64,000 nucleotides of DNA from Acidobacteriota bacterium (GTDB taxonomy: Bacteria > Acidobacteriota > Terriglobia > Acidiferrales > UBA7541). Positions 39,850-49,126 of the stretch are shown piece by piece (the first letter of the stretch is position 1; the number at the start of each line of letters is the position of its first letter). The notes under the pieces were generated by a model that did not search any database, had not been told where the DNA came from, and saw only the letters and a program-made list of their open reading frames with translations. Where the stretch lies: assembly GCA_013289955.1 (NCBI GenBank), contig JABCYZ010000002.1, positions 496,001 through 560,000 on the forward strand. The letters run 5' to 3'. The translations under genes were made by a program, and so were the position numbers.

Positions 39850-42282
39850 CTATTCATAGCGAAGAGCGACGATGGGGTCGACGCGCATGGCGCGGCGCGC
39901 CGGAACATAACACGCCGCGAGAGCGACCGCGACAAGAAGCGTGACGACGGACAAAAAGATGAGCGGATCCGACGCGCTTACTCCGTAGATCAAGGTAGAG
40001 AGAAGGCGGGTCATGGCCAGGGCCGCGACGATGCCGAGGGCAACGCCTGCCAGAACGAGTTTCAAACCTTCGCCCAAAATCAGCCGGAGGACATCACCGG
40101 GATGGGCGCCGAGCGCCATGCGCACGCCGATTTCGCGCGTGCGTTGTGAAACGGCGAAGGAGATAACGCCGTAGAGGCCCACGCTGGCCAGGACCAGAGC
40201 GACGGCGGCGAAAAGCCCCAAGAGAAACATCATGAAACTGCGCAGTGCCAGAGAGTGGGAAAGCACTTGCTCCATGGAGCGGATAGAACCCGTCGGAACC
40301 GTGGGGTCAACGGCCGAGATGGCGTCGCGAACGGAGCGGCTCAGGCCGAGGGGATCAACGTTGGAGCGGACAAGAACAATTCGCGGGAACCAGCCTTCGA
40401 AAAGCGCCGAGGTGCCGTAGGATGCTTGGGCTGCGGGAATGAAAGTGGCCGGAGGCGCGGGTTGGTCGAGGTAAGACTTCACGTCCCCGACCACACCTAC
40501 AATTTCGTACGACGTCTTGCCGAGAAAAATGTGCTCGCCGATGGGACTGCTGCCGGGAAAGTGGCGGCGTACGAACGCCTGGTTGACGATCACGACTTTG
40601 TCGGCCGTCTCGGAATCCGATTCGGAAAAGGTGCGGCCTTGACGCAGCGGGATGCCCATCGCCCGGAAAAAGCCTGGAGTAATCTCGCGGTAATCGACGC
40701 TGTGCCAATCCGAGGAATTAGACAATCGGACGCCATTGTTTCCGCCGCGCTCGAGGGGCAGGCCGGCGGCGATGACGGCGGCGGACTCGATGCCGGGAAT
40801 AGACTCGAGCCGCTGAACGATCGAGCGATCAAATCTCGCGATTTGGGCTTCAGAATTGTAGTTCGAGCCAATCAGCCAGAACTGCGCGGAAAGAATCTGA
40901 TGAGGATTGAATCCGGGATCGGTGTGAATCAGCTTTGAAAAGGTGGCGATCATTAGACCGGCACCTGCGAGAAGGATGACTGAGATCGCAAATTCTCCGA
41001 CGACCAGAAGCTGGCGGAGGCGAGCGCGGCCGGGAGCGGCGCTGGAGCGTCCGGCGCCTGCCTTGAGGGCTTCGTTGATCCCGGTCCTGCTAGCTTCGAG
41101 GGCTGGAGCAAACCCGAAGACAACGCCTGTCAAAAGGGATACGAAGAAAGTGAAGGCGAACACCCAGCCATCGAGATAAATGTCAGAGACGCGAGGCAGC
41201 TCGATTGGCGCGAGCGCCACGAGCGAGCCAAGGCCCAGATAGGCCACGAGTAAGCCGAGCGCGCCGCCGGCGAGCGCGACAAGCATGCTTTCGGTGAGCA
41301 ACTGTTGAAAGAGCCGCCCGGGCGACGCGCCCATGGCTATGCGAACGGCAATTTCGCGGCCGCGCAAGCTGCCTCTGGCGAGAAAGAGATTGGCGACGTT
41401 CGAGCAAGCAATCAGCAGCACGAAGCCGATGGAGCCGAGTAAAAGCAAAAGGTAGGGACGGACGTCAGCGCCGATCATTTGCAGGTACGGCCGAAAACTG
41501 ATGTTGAGTTCCTTGCCAACCACATTGGGGAATTCGCGGCGGAAATCTTCTGTGACGATATTCATTTGCGCCTGGAGCTGGGCGGGAGTGACGTCCGGTT
41601 TGAGGCGTGCGAGCACGCCGATGTTTTCTCCGCTGCCCGCGGTTTTGGCAACGAGCGCAAGAGGGGTCCACACGTCTGCCGAGCCGCTATTCGGCAGATC
41701 CGTGGCAACCGCAATGGAGGCAAAATCGCGCGGCATCACGCCGATCAGCAGGAAAGGTTCGCCATTCAGCAGGATGTTGCGGCCGATGAGCGCGGGATCG
41801 GCAGCAAAGCGGCGCGCCCAGAGGTTGTGACTGATGATGGCAACGTGCTGGCCATCGCCGGCGTCGTCCGCGGGAGAAAAGTCGCGGCCGAGTGCGGGGC
41901 GGATTCCCAGGACACTGAAGTAGGAGGAGTCGACGGGCATGCCTCGCAAGTGCTCGGCGGCATTACCTACGGACAGGTTGTAACCGACCGAGGTGTAGCC
42001 GGCAATATTCTCGAACGGGTCTTTGTAGGTCTCTAACTGCTTCAACTCGCGGGAATCGAGGTCCATTTCCTCGCTCTGCTCTTTATAGCTGTCCTCGAGC
42101 TCGACGATGCGCTCGGCATGGGGAAACGGAAGCGGGCGGAGGAGGACGCCGTAGACGATCGTGAAGATTGCGGTGTTGGCGCCGATGCCCAGAGCGAGCG
42201 TCAGGATGGCAACTATAGTAAAGCTCGGAGATTTTGCCAGCACACGCAGGCCGTATCGAATGTCTTGCCAGAGGGTCATCAT
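39850..42282 (-). CDS. MacB/FtsX-type duplicated orphan permease (ADOP)
   Basis: 810 aa. Four helices in each half with large periplasmic domains: an N-terminal TM (~20-45), a MacB-PCD-like periplasmic domain, three helices (~280-395, IGFVLLIACSNVANLFLARGSLRGREIAVRIAMGAS), then a second FtsX half with its own periplasmic domain and the mirrored RTREIGVRMALGA motif near the C-terminus. No ATPase gene adjoins it, which is the hallmark of the acidobacterial 'ADOP' family. Substrate unknown. ATG at 42282 preceded by GAGGTG. Confidence 0.9.
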   Translation of the reverse strand: MMTLWQDIRYGLRVLAKSPSFTIVAILTLALGIGANTAIFTIVYGVLLRPLPFPHAERIVELEDSYKEQSEEMDLDSRELKQLETYKDPFENIAGYTSVGYNLSVGNAAEHLRGMPVDSSYFSVLGIRPALGRDFSPADDAGDGQHVAIISHNLWARRFAADPALIGRNILLNGEPFLLIGVMPRDFASIAVATDLPNSGSADVWTPLALVAKTAGSGENIGVLARLKPDVTPAQLQAQMNIVTEDFRREFPNVVGKELNISFRPYLQMIGADVRPYLLLLLGSIGFVLLIACSNVANLFLARGSLRGREIAVRIAMGASPGRLFQQLLTESMLVALAGGALGLLVAYLGLGSLVALAPIELPRVSDIYLDGWVFAFTFFVSLLTGVVFGFAPALEASRTGINEALKAGAGRSSAAPGRARLRQLLVVGEFAISVILLAGAGLMIATFSKLIHTDPGFNPHQILSAQFWLIGSNYNSEAQIARFDRSIVQRLESIPGIESAAVIAAGLPLERGGNNGVRLSNSSDWHSVDYREITPGFFRAMGIPLRQGRTFSESDSETADKVVIVNQAFVRRHFPGSSPIGEHIFLGKTSYEIVGVVGDVKSYLDQPAPPATFIPAAQASYGTSALFEGWFPRIVLVRSNVDPLGLSRSVRDAISAVDPTVPTGSIRSMEQVLSHSLALRSFMMFLLGLFAAVALVLASVGLYGVISFAVSQRTREIGVRMALGAHPGDVLRLILGEGLKLVLAGVALGIVAALAMTRLLSTLIYGVSASDPLIFLSVVTLLVAVALAACYVPARRAMRVDPIVALRYE

Positions 42283-42827
42283 GGAGCACCTCGCGGAGGA
42301 TCCCGGCTGTGGCGCTGGTAGCGGGCGCCCTCAGAAGGCGATTCTTACATAACCGACGAGGGACGCGAGGAGATTCTTTCAGCTAGAGCCTCAGACCTGA
42401 GCCGCTTCGGGTGGGAATCCGCGGAAACGGCCTTGCCCCGATGGTGGACCGGCACAAGCGCTCGGCGGAGGTCATTCCTCCGGTTGCAAGTTTAGAGGTA
42501 TCGCCTCTAAAGAGTTTAGCTTTTCCGTAAATCATTTAGAATCAGCAGTTAGGGCGCCCTGCCGCAGGCGCTGACCGACGACACCGGGGCGAAAAAAGGG
42601 TGGGCGAGGGAGATCGGGTGAGAGAGGCTGTCGCCGAAAATTTCACCTGGCAAGCTTGCGTTGTGGATCTGTCCCGGGTGGCGCGGACTGGTCCACGCAA
42701 TTCTTCTCCCTCTGCTTTGCATTAGGAAGGCTGCGAATCGGGTTGGATGTGTTGAAATGGAGCCGATCTCTCTAAGGCAAGAAGAGATAAGTTGCTTGGA
42801 GGCTGCGTGCACCCGAAGAAGCTTTTG
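42283..42827. other. 545-base non-coding region
   Basis: Divergent gap between the orphan permease and the nucleoside hydrolase. An 8-base perfect inverted repeat is at 42491-42511. Short frames inside have no gene-like features. Both genes' promoters should be here. Confidence 0.6.
42491..42511. promoter_or_regulatory. Perfect inverted repeat, candidate operator
   Basis: TTTAGAGG and CCTCTAAA around five bases (TATCG), 21 bases in total, followed by a further TTTAG at 42515. Size fits a dimeric regulator's operator. Same arm length and spacing as the 33576-33596 site, with unrelated sequence. Confidence 0.5.
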
Positions 42828-43907
42828 ATGAGGAATCCAGGATTAGCGCTATTCGTTTTATTTTTGCTGATGGCCGGCAGCCCGGCATTCGCTCAGCAAC
42901 GTCGGAAAGTGATCATCAATCAGGATTGTTCCGGGCCCGGCGGAAGCAATATGCAAACACTCCTGACCTTGATTCAATCTCCCCAGGTAGAAGTGCTGGG
43001 CATAACCGTTGTCAGCGGAAACCAGTGGCGCGACGAGGAGGTGGCGCATACTTTGCGGCTGCTGGAGCTGATTGGCCGCACCGATATTCCGGTGGTTCCG
43101 GGAGCCGTGTTTCCGCTCGTACATCGCCGCAAGGAAGCTCTCTTATGGCAGGCACGATACGGGAAAGTGGAGTTCGCCGGCGCTTGGGATGATCGCTGGT
43201 GGCACGAACATGACGTCATCCCGGCTCTGCCCGAAGGGCAGCCTACTACACGGCCGGCTGAGGAAGACGCCGCTCACTTCCTGATCCGCATGGTCCACAA
43301 ATATCCGCATGAAGTGACGATCTACGAAGGCGGGCCCATGACGAACCTGGCGCTCGCCAACGCGATCGATCCGCATTTTGCGGGACTGGCCGAAGGCCTG
43401 GTCTTTATGGGCGGAAGCTTGAGCCCGCAGACGGACGATCCGGAGTTCATCAGCAGCCCGCGCCACGAATTCAATTTCTGGTTCGATCCGGAGGCCGCGA
43501 AGAGCGTGCTAGAGGCCCCGTGGAAAAAGATCGTCTGCACGCCGGTGGATATCTCCGTCAAAACCAGAATCACGGACGCCATGGTTGCCGAAATAAAAAA
43601 GAGCAACAGCGGCGCGGCGCAATACGTGGTGAAGTACTTTCTGGCGGACCAGGGTGGTTCCTACATGTGGGACGAACTGGCGGCAGCTGCGTGGATTGAC
43701 CCGACGCTGATCACCAAAAAGGAAACGCGTTATATGAGCGTGGATATCGACCATGGTGCGGCCTACGGGAACACGCTGACGTGGGTGGAGAAAGACAACC
43801 CGAAGCTTGGCGCACAACAGGTCGAAATCCAGATGGATTTGGATCTCGGAAGATTCAGCAAGATGTTTGTGGAATTGATGAAAGCCCCCACCCCGCAAGC
43901 CCATTGA
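42828..43907 (+). CDS. Exported nucleoside hydrolase-like protein with altered motif
   Basis: 359 aa. Signal peptide 1-22 (MAGSPAFA). Overall inosine-uridine nucleoside hydrolase fold: a first strand ending VIINQDCSGPGG, VLGITVVSGN, AHFLIRMVHKYPHEVTIYEGGPMTNLALA, EFNFWFDPEAAKSVL and the C-terminal MWDELAAAAWID. The classical calcium-binding DTDxGxDD box is replaced by NxDxxxGG at residues 31-38, keeping only the central Asp33. The late Asp in WDELA is present. It may bind calcium differently, hydrolyse something other than nucleosides, or be a binding protein. ATG at 42828 selected because the signal peptide begins there. Confidence 0.82.
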   Translation: MRNPGLALFVLFLLMAGSPAFAQQRRKVIINQDCSGPGGSNMQTLLTLIQSPQVEVLGITVVSGNQWRDEEVAHTLRLLELIGRTDIPVVPGAVFPLVHRRKEALLWQARYGKVEFAGAWDDRWWHEHDVIPALPEGQPTTRPAEEDAAHFLIRMVHKYPHEVTIYEGGPMTNLALANAIDPHFAGLAEGLVFMGGSLSPQTDDPEFISSPRHEFNFWFDPEAAKSVLEAPWKKIVCTPVDISVKTRITDAMVAEIKKSNSGAAQYVVKYFLADQGGSYMWDELAAAAWIDPTLITKKETRYMSVDIDHGAAYGNTLTWVEKDNPKLGAQQVEIQMDLDLGRFSKMFVELMKAPTPQAH

Positions 43908-43929
43908 AAGGCAGGCGCTCTTTTCTAAT

Positions 43930-45084
43930 TTAGTGGCCAGCCGGTTTCTGGTCTGGCAGCGGTGGCATGGGAGGAGCGGCGAATTTGGCGTCGTCGACGG
44001 GGACGTTCTGCTTCACGTCGTCGATTTGTATCGTGAAGCGGTTGCCGGGTCGGGCAAGCGTCCAGCGGTAGGGGATTTTTACGCCGTCGGCGTCGCGGTA
44101 ATCGGCGTAGTCAATTTGCGTGGGCATACGGCCGAGGGCGGTTTCGGCGTAGCGGACCTGGCGAACGAGCACGCCGGATTGCTGATCAAAATAGAGGCGC
44201 AGGGGCGGCTGGCCTTCGTTGCGGCCGAGCACGAGATAGGTGTCGTGGCCGTCGATTTTCTCGCCGGGAACTACCGTGAATTTCGCGTAAAGAGTCTTGA
44301 CGTGCGAAGCGAAATAGAAATCGGAGTCGATGCGCACAGCTTCGTTCTCTGCGGCGGACATCATGTGGGGACGGCCCGCATTGCTTAGCCAGCCCTGTTT
44401 GCCGTCGAAGGCGGTGATGCTCTCGCCATTGGTGAGATGCATGATGGTGACGCGCTTGTCTGGAGCCTTTGCGTAGACTTCGATGGGAAGCTGATGGCCA
44501 TCGACAGTGAGGCTGCCCTTTTCGACGCGGCTCGTGACTTTTTGCAGAGCAGCATTGCCGCCGATGGAAGAGAGATATTTATCGAGCAGCTGATCGGCTG
44601 GGGGCAAAACCGGCTTCGCGTCGCCGGGCGCTTTTCTGGGCTCGGGTTCGGGTTTTGCGTCTTCCGTGGCAACGAGCGGAGTGCCGACGGGATCGGCGGC
44701 GCCGCGATGGCAGGAATAACAGGTGACTTCGAGGTGGCCTTCGAAATTTTCTTTGTTGATGGCGAACATCATTTCCATCATTTTGCGCGCGGTGACCTTG
44801 GTCTTCTTGTCATCCTTGTCGAATTCGAGACCTTTTTCGCCGCGGACATGGCAATACTCGCATTCAACCCCCAGCGAAGCGGTGATGAACTGCATGGAGG
44901 GACGCACCAGGTCAGCCGGTACGCCTTTCAGCACCTTGATGTTCTTGAACTCCTCTTCGGCGAGTTTGGGAGCGGCGGTAGTTTGTGGCGTGTTGGATTG
45001 GGCCTTCGCCCCCACGACGGCCAGACCAATGCTTAGCGTCCATCCACACAAGACAAACCCGGTGTTGCGTCGGTTCGAATTCAT
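43930..45084 (-). CDS. Reaction-centre-type dihaem cytochrome c, exported
   Basis: 384 aa. Signal peptide ~10-29. Two c-haem sites, CEYCH (75-79) and CYSCH (122-126), each with the upstream Met and helix pattern of the photosynthetic reaction-centre cytochrome subunit family (KVLKGVPADLVRPSMQFITASLGVECEYCH), but only two of the four haems. The C-terminal ~200 residues (ITAFDGKQGWLSNAG ... YRDADGVKIPYRW) resemble an outer-membrane lipoprotein-sorting-like domain. Not photosynthetic: Acidobacteria use this family as periplasmic electron carriers. ATG at 45084. Probably the electron acceptor of the neighbouring GMC dehydrogenase. Confidence 0.85.
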   Translation of the reverse strand: MNSNRRNTGFVLCGWTLSIGLAVVGAKAQSNTPQTTAAPKLAEEEFKNIKVLKGVPADLVRPSMQFITASLGVECEYCHVRGEKGLEFDKDDKKTKVTARKMMEMMFAINKENFEGHLEVTCYSCHRGAADPVGTPLVATEDAKPEPEPRKAPGDAKPVLPPADQLLDKYLSSIGGNAALQKVTSRVEKGSLTVDGHQLPIEVYAKAPDKRVTIMHLTNGESITAFDGKQGWLSNAGRPHMMSAAENEAVRIDSDFYFASHVKTLYAKFTVVPGEKIDGHDTYLVLGRNEGQPPLRLYFDQQSGVLVRQVRYAETALGRMPTQIDYADYRDADGVKIPYRWTLARPGNRFTIQIDDVKQNVPVDDAKFAAPPMPPLPDQKPAGH

Positions 45085-45177
45085 CCGAGCCCCCTCAGCC
45101 ATGATTTTTGCGAAGAAAAGTGTATCAGAAAGCGGGCTGCCGCTGCTCGCGGATGGGAACGGAAAAGCAGCCGCAGG

Positions 45178-46842
45178 CTAGGCGGAGAGGTCGCCGCGTT
45201 TGGCGAGAGCGCGGATGCGATCGCCGGCCCGGAAAGCGAGCGCTTCGATAGTCATGGTGGGCTGGCCACGGCCGGAGGTAACGAGACTGCTGCCATCACA
45301 GAGGAAAAGGTTTTTTACGTCGTGCGTTTGGTGATCGGAATTGATCACCGAAGTTTTCCTATCCTTGCCCATGCGGCAGGTGCCGAGCAGGTGCACGCTG
45401 AATTCCTGTTCACCCGCGGGGTAGGACCATTGTTTCTCTGCGCCGGCCGCCTGCAGAAGCTCTGCAGCGCGCAGGTTCAGCCAGTTGCCCAGTTTGACGT
45501 CGTCAGGATGATCTTTGTAGGTCATGCGCAACGCGGGAAGACCCCAGGCGTCTTTCACGTCCGGATCAAGCGAGAAGCTATTGTTTTCAACAGGAAGCGA
45601 AGTGCCGTGGCAGAAGATTTCGACGGTGCGCGTGAAGTTGTGGCTCAGAGCATCCTTGAATCCTTTGCCCCATCGCGGAGTGCCGGGCGGCAGGCCGCCC
45701 AGGGCGAAATTGATCGGCGTCTGATCGAAGCGCGCGTCGAGCCCGCCGCCGCCGTGGAAACCGACTTTATCGGGATCGAGTTCATAAAAATCGTGGAGAA
45801 TCCTGCTGACGGCAAAACCTTTGTAGTCGTTGAGAGGATGCTCGAAAACGCCGACAGAGAGAGCGCCGCTGTTGAACATCAGGTGCTTGCCGACCATACC
45901 GCTGCTGTTGGCGAGGCCGTCGGGAAATTGGTTGTTGGCAGAGAGCAAAAGAAGACGCGGAGTTTCCGCACCGTTCGCGCAGACGACAACGGCTTTGGCT
46001 TTCTGGCGCTGGGCGTTGCGCTTCTCATCGAAATAAACGGCGCCGGTGGCGCGGCCATTGGCGTCAAGCTCGATGCGGTGCACATAAGAGTTCGGGCGAA
46101 TCTCACAGCGGCCGGTTTTTTCCGCCATGCGAATGGCGGTAGCGAGCGAGCTGGATTTCGCGCCGACTTCGCAGGCAAACCCGAGGCAGAAGCCACAATT
46201 GATGCACGCGCTGCGACCGGGCCGGGGTTGCGAGAGAATCGCCATTGGCGCGGGGAACGGATTCCAGCCGAGCTTGCGCGCGGCGCGCTCGAAGATAACG
46301 CCGCCCGATTTGACGGGCAAAGGAGGCATCGGATACGGCTTGGAACGCGGCGGATCAAACGGGCTGGCGTTGGCGAGTCCGGAGACCCCGATTTCCCATT
46401 CCACTTTCGTGTAATAGGGCTCGAGGTCCGTGTAGGTAATAGGCCAATCGGCCAAAGCCGCGCCAGGGACGTCGCCAACTTTGCTGCGCTCGTGAAAATC
46501 AATTTCGTGGAAACGCCAGAAATTCGCGGTGAAGTGCGTGCTTGTGCCGCCGACAAGACGACCGTACGCAACGGCGCGCTGCCGCCTGGCTTTCTCGTCA
46601 GGCGTTTTGCGAAAAGTATTGGGCTGAAGATCCGGATGATTGGTCAGCAGGTCCTGATTTAATACCTTGATTTCGTCGTGGATAAAATCCTTTTCGGTGA
46701 GGTATGGCCCCTGTTCCAGAACGACCACGCGGTATCCGTTTTCAGAAAGCTCCTTGGCGATAATGCCGCCAGCAGCGCCAGAACCGATGACGACAAAGTC
46801 CACTTCGTCGGTCGTTTTGTATTTGGGCTGATCGGGCGTCAT
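45178..46842 (-). CDS. GMC oxidoreductase, sugar dehydrogenase catalytic subunit
   Basis: 554 aa flavoenzyme. FAD-binding Rossmann motif GSGAAGGIIAKELSENGYRVVVLEQG near residues 20-45, conserved GGTSTHFTANFWR, a CxxCxFC-like cysteine cluster (SACINCGFCLGFACEVGAKSS) and the C-terminal HLLGTCRMGKD and DGSSLVTSGRGQPTMTIEALAFRAGDRI with its catalytic His/Asn region. Matches gluconate 2-dehydrogenase large subunit-type enzymes. No export signal; it should travel with its Tat-exported partner encoded just upstream, whose stop overlaps this ATG (ATGA). It oxidises a sugar or sugar acid at the periplasmic face. Confidence 0.88.
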   Translation of the reverse strand: MTPDQPKYKTTDEVDFVVIGSGAAGGIIAKELSENGYRVVVLEQGPYLTEKDFIHDEIKVLNQDLLTNHPDLQPNTFRKTPDEKARRQRAVAYGRLVGGTSTHFTANFWRFHEIDFHERSKVGDVPGAALADWPITYTDLEPYYTKVEWEIGVSGLANASPFDPPRSKPYPMPPLPVKSGGVIFERAARKLGWNPFPAPMAILSQPRPGRSACINCGFCLGFACEVGAKSSSLATAIRMAEKTGRCEIRPNSYVHRIELDANGRATGAVYFDEKRNAQRQKAKAVVVCANGAETPRLLLLSANNQFPDGLANSSGMVGKHLMFNSGALSVGVFEHPLNDYKGFAVSRILHDFYELDPDKVGFHGGGGLDARFDQTPINFALGGLPPGTPRWGKGFKDALSHNFTRTVEIFCHGTSLPVENNSFSLDPDVKDAWGLPALRMTYKDHPDDVKLGNWLNLRAAELLQAAGAEKQWSYPAGEQEFSVHLLGTCRMGKDRKTSVINSDHQTHDVKNLFLCDGSSLVTSGRGQPTMTIEALAFRAGDRIRALAKRGDLSA

Positions 46843-47510
46843 GATTTGGTCTTGTCTGCGGTTCCCGGATTCGGCTGCCAGCCCGGATAATCCTTGTCGT
46901 AGTAGCCGAAAGGCGGCTGGAACATGTGTTCCTTCTCGCGGCCGATGACCATCCAGCCGGCGCCGCCGCGATTGCCGCGCTTGTCCGACTCTGGATCGAT
47001 CAAAAATCCCATGACAATGTGCACGCGGAGCGTCTCGAAGAAGGATTGCTCGCCCCTGCCGGGACGGAACGGGCGCCTTCCCCCGCCACTGGATTCTTCG
47101 TCCAAGGATTCCAGGATCTGGTCTTGCTGCTCGGGAGTGGCGGCAGAAAATTTGTCTATTGTCGGGAACAGTTCACGAACTCGGGCGTGCAGCGCGGGCA
47201 AACCTTCCGAATACACTTTTTGATTGTCTTTCGCAAAAGTGACGAGTGCACGGTCGATAAAAAATACCACGCCGGCTTCGCGCGCGCCTGGCGTATCGGT
47301 TGTGGGAAGGATGCGTGCCGAGACGGCATCCACTTCCGCCGCCTGCTCGGCGGAAAAAAATTCAAACTTGGCAGGCGAAGCAGATTGAGCAGCTTGGTGG
47401 GCGTGAGTTGCCGCTGCGAGCATGGCAGGCCAGTTCGCCGATATCCAAGCAGCCGAAATCCCCGTTAGACTCTGAGACAAAAACCCGCGGCGTGAGGTTT
47501 TACAGTCCAT
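46839..47510 (-). CDS. Gluconate 2-dehydrogenase subunit 3-like, Tat-exported
   Basis: 223 aa. Twin-arginine leader TSRRGFLSQSLTG, then a Gln/Ala-rich linker and a subunit-3 domain (FFSAEQAAEVDAVSARILPTTDTPGAREAGVVFFIDRAL, ending HMFQPPFGYYDKDYPGWQ). It acts as the small subunit and hitch-hiker export partner of the GMC dehydrogenase. ATG at 47510; its stop codon overlaps the GMC start by the ATGA pattern. Promoter-proximal gene of the three-gene minus-strand unit including the cytochrome. Confidence 0.87.
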   Translation of the reverse strand: MDCKTSRRGFLSQSLTGISAAWISANWPAMLAAATHAHQAAQSASPAKFEFFSAEQAAEVDAVSARILPTTDTPGAREAGVVFFIDRALVTFAKDNQKVYSEGLPALHARVRELFPTIDKFSAATPEQQDQILESLDEESSGGGRRPFRPGRGEQSFFETLRVHIVMGFLIDPESDKRGNRGGAGWMVIGREKEHMFQPPFGYYDKDYPGWQPNPGTADKTKS

Positions 47511-47705
47511 AGATTCGCGCGCACATCGCGAATGAAGTAAAGTGAATGTATGACGTGAGCCGCGCAGCGTCAAGAAGAAAGCGCCCTGACGCGCAAATCA
47601 ATTTGGCCCGAAGCGGGACACTTGTTTGCGGAGCGCTGCGAGGCTAGTGTACGATTTCGCTGGCACGCGCGAGAAATCAAAATCCCGATTGGTTGCAGCA
47701 AAAGA

Positions 47706-48323
47706 ATGGCTACCTTTACAGGCGCGATTGGAACCGGAAGCAAGTGGCTGCTCGACAAGATCGTCGGCGTGCTGGCCGCCACGGGCGTCAATCCCAATTT
47801 TCTGACCTTTCTCGGCCTGGTGGTGAATTTCGTGGCGGCGGCCAATTTCGCGCTGGGAAATTTCCGGATTGCCGCGCTTATTATTTTCTTCGCGGGATTT
47901 CTCGACATCTTGGACGGTCAAGTGGCGCGGCGGCAGAATCGCGTGACGGCGTTCGGTGCGTTTTACGATTCGACGCTCGACCGCTATGCCGATATGGCGC
48001 TCTATATGGGGCTGCTCGTGTATTACTCGGTGAGCGGGCGCACTCCTTATGTAGTGCTTGCGGCGGTGGCGACGGCGGGCTCCGTGATGGTCAGCTACGC
48101 TCGCGCAAGGGCCGAATCACTCATCCCCCTTTGCAAGGTGGGCTTCATGGAGCGGCCGGAGCGCCTCGTTCTGCTGATCATCGGCGGCATTACCACGCGC
48201 ATGGGCGCCGTGCTTTGGGTGATTGCCGTGGTCTCCACGATCACCGTGATTGACCGCATCGTTTTCACCTGGCAGGAAACCAAGGCGGGCCGCACTATTC
48301 CGGGGATAAAGCTTCCTTCCTGA
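47706..48323 (+). CDS. CDP-alcohol phosphatidyltransferase
   Basis: 205 aa integral membrane enzyme with about six hydrophobic segments. Complete family signature: D67-x2-D70-G71-x2-A74-R75 ... G84-x3-D88-x3-D92, which holds the divalent metals and transfers a phosphatidyl group from CDP-diacylglycerol to an alcohol. Phosphatidylinositol-phosphate synthase and phosphatidylglycerol-phosphate synthase are the most likely kinds; the acceptor alcohol cannot be told. ATG at 47706. On the plus strand, facing the minus-strand lipid genes convergently. Confidence 0.92.
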   Translation: MATFTGAIGTGSKWLLDKIVGVLAATGVNPNFLTFLGLVVNFVAAANFALGNFRIAALIIFFAGFLDILDGQVARRQNRVTAFGAFYDSTLDRYADMALYMGLLVYYSVSGRTPYVVLAAVATAGSVMVSYARARAESLIPLCKVGFMERPERLVLLIIGGITTRMGAVLWVIAVVSTITVIDRIVFTWQETKAGRTIPGIKLPS

Positions 48324-48354
48324 ACTGGGCGGAGATGTTTCGTGTCAACGGATG

Positions 48355-48376
48355 GGGGCGCTGGCGAACGCGCCCC
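48355..48376. terminator. Convergent-end hairpin, possible terminator
   Basis: GGGGCGC and GCGCCCC form a seven-pair stem around an eight-base loop between the stops of the phosphatidyltransferase and the PlsC gene. No strong T-run follows on either strand, so termination is only possible, not certain. Confidence 0.4.
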
Positions 48377-48385
48377 TTCCGGGTT

Positions 48386-49126
48386 CTACTCATTCTGTTT
48401 TTCTAAACTACAATTTACTGGCGCCGAGATAATTTCGCGAACGCGCTCGCGCAGCCCGGCGACATCTTTCTTGGTCATTCCCTTCGTGTCGATAGTGTCG
48501 TGAAGGTGGACCGTGACTGTGGCAGGCCAGAGCATCCAGTGGCCGGTGCGATGATGCTTGATGGAGCCGACGAGACTGACGGGGACGATCGGAATGCCGA
48601 GCTGCTGGGCGACGCGGAAGCCGCCCTCCTCAAATACATCGACGTGGCCGTCGCGCGTACGCTTGGCCTCCGGAAAAATAATGAGGCTCGTGCCGCCGTC
48701 GATCGCATCCTGCGTGAGCCGCCACATGCGCTTGAGATCGGAAGGGCGGCGAACGTCGGGGACGGGCACGTTGCCAAAGCGCTTCATCAGCCAGCCATAC
48801 GCCGGAATCTTGAAATGAGATTCCAGCTCCCATCCACGAACGTATTGCGGAATGGCGCAATACAGCATGAAGGGATCAAACAGGTTGACGTGATTTACCA
48901 TGAAAAAGCAGGTGCGCTGGGGATCGAAGCCGGGCGAGCGCACAACTTCGAGACGCGCTCCTGAAAGATAGGCGATCCGCCGGCAGAAGCTGCGTTGAAG
49001 CCAATCGTGCTTGTGGGGGTCCAGGAAAATTCCCAGGAAGACGAGCGTCGGCGCAACCACGAAAAAGTGCAAGCCGCTCAGAACCCATAGAAACGCGGCG
49101 CGTAGCGCCAGCCATCCTCGTTTCAT
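48386..49126 (-). CDS. plsC: 1-acylglycerol-3-phosphate acyltransferase (PlsC-like)
   Basis: 246 aa. N-terminal TM segment (~8-35). Acyltransferase motif I NHVNLFD gives H79-x4-D84; motif III reads FPEAKRTRDG, close to FPEGTRS; the last block is PIVPVSLVGS. Adds an acyl chain to the sn-2 position of lysophosphatidate in the inner membrane. ATG at 49126 overlaps the preceding lipid kinase's stop (ATGA), so translation is coupled. Last gene of the long minus-strand lipid cluster. Confidence 0.92.
   Translation of the reverse strand: MKRGWLALRAAFLWVLSGLHFFVVAPTLVFLGIFLDPHKHDWLQRSFCRRIAYLSGARLEVVRSPGFDPQRTCFFMVNHVNLFDPFMLYCAIPQYVRGWELESHFKIPAYGWLMKRFGNVPVPDVRRPSDLKRMWRLTQDAIDGGTSLIIFPEAKRTRDGHVDVFEEGGFRVAQQLGIPIVPVSLVGSIKHHRTGHWMLWPATVTVHLHDTIDTKGMTKKDVAGLRERVREIISAPVNCSLEKQNE

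Noticed and set aside
45322..46662. Long plus-strand frame opposite the GMC gene (446 codons)
   Set aside because: It mirrors the high-GC codon pattern of the minus-strand GMC enzyme, shows no domain, and the minus-strand gene is certain.
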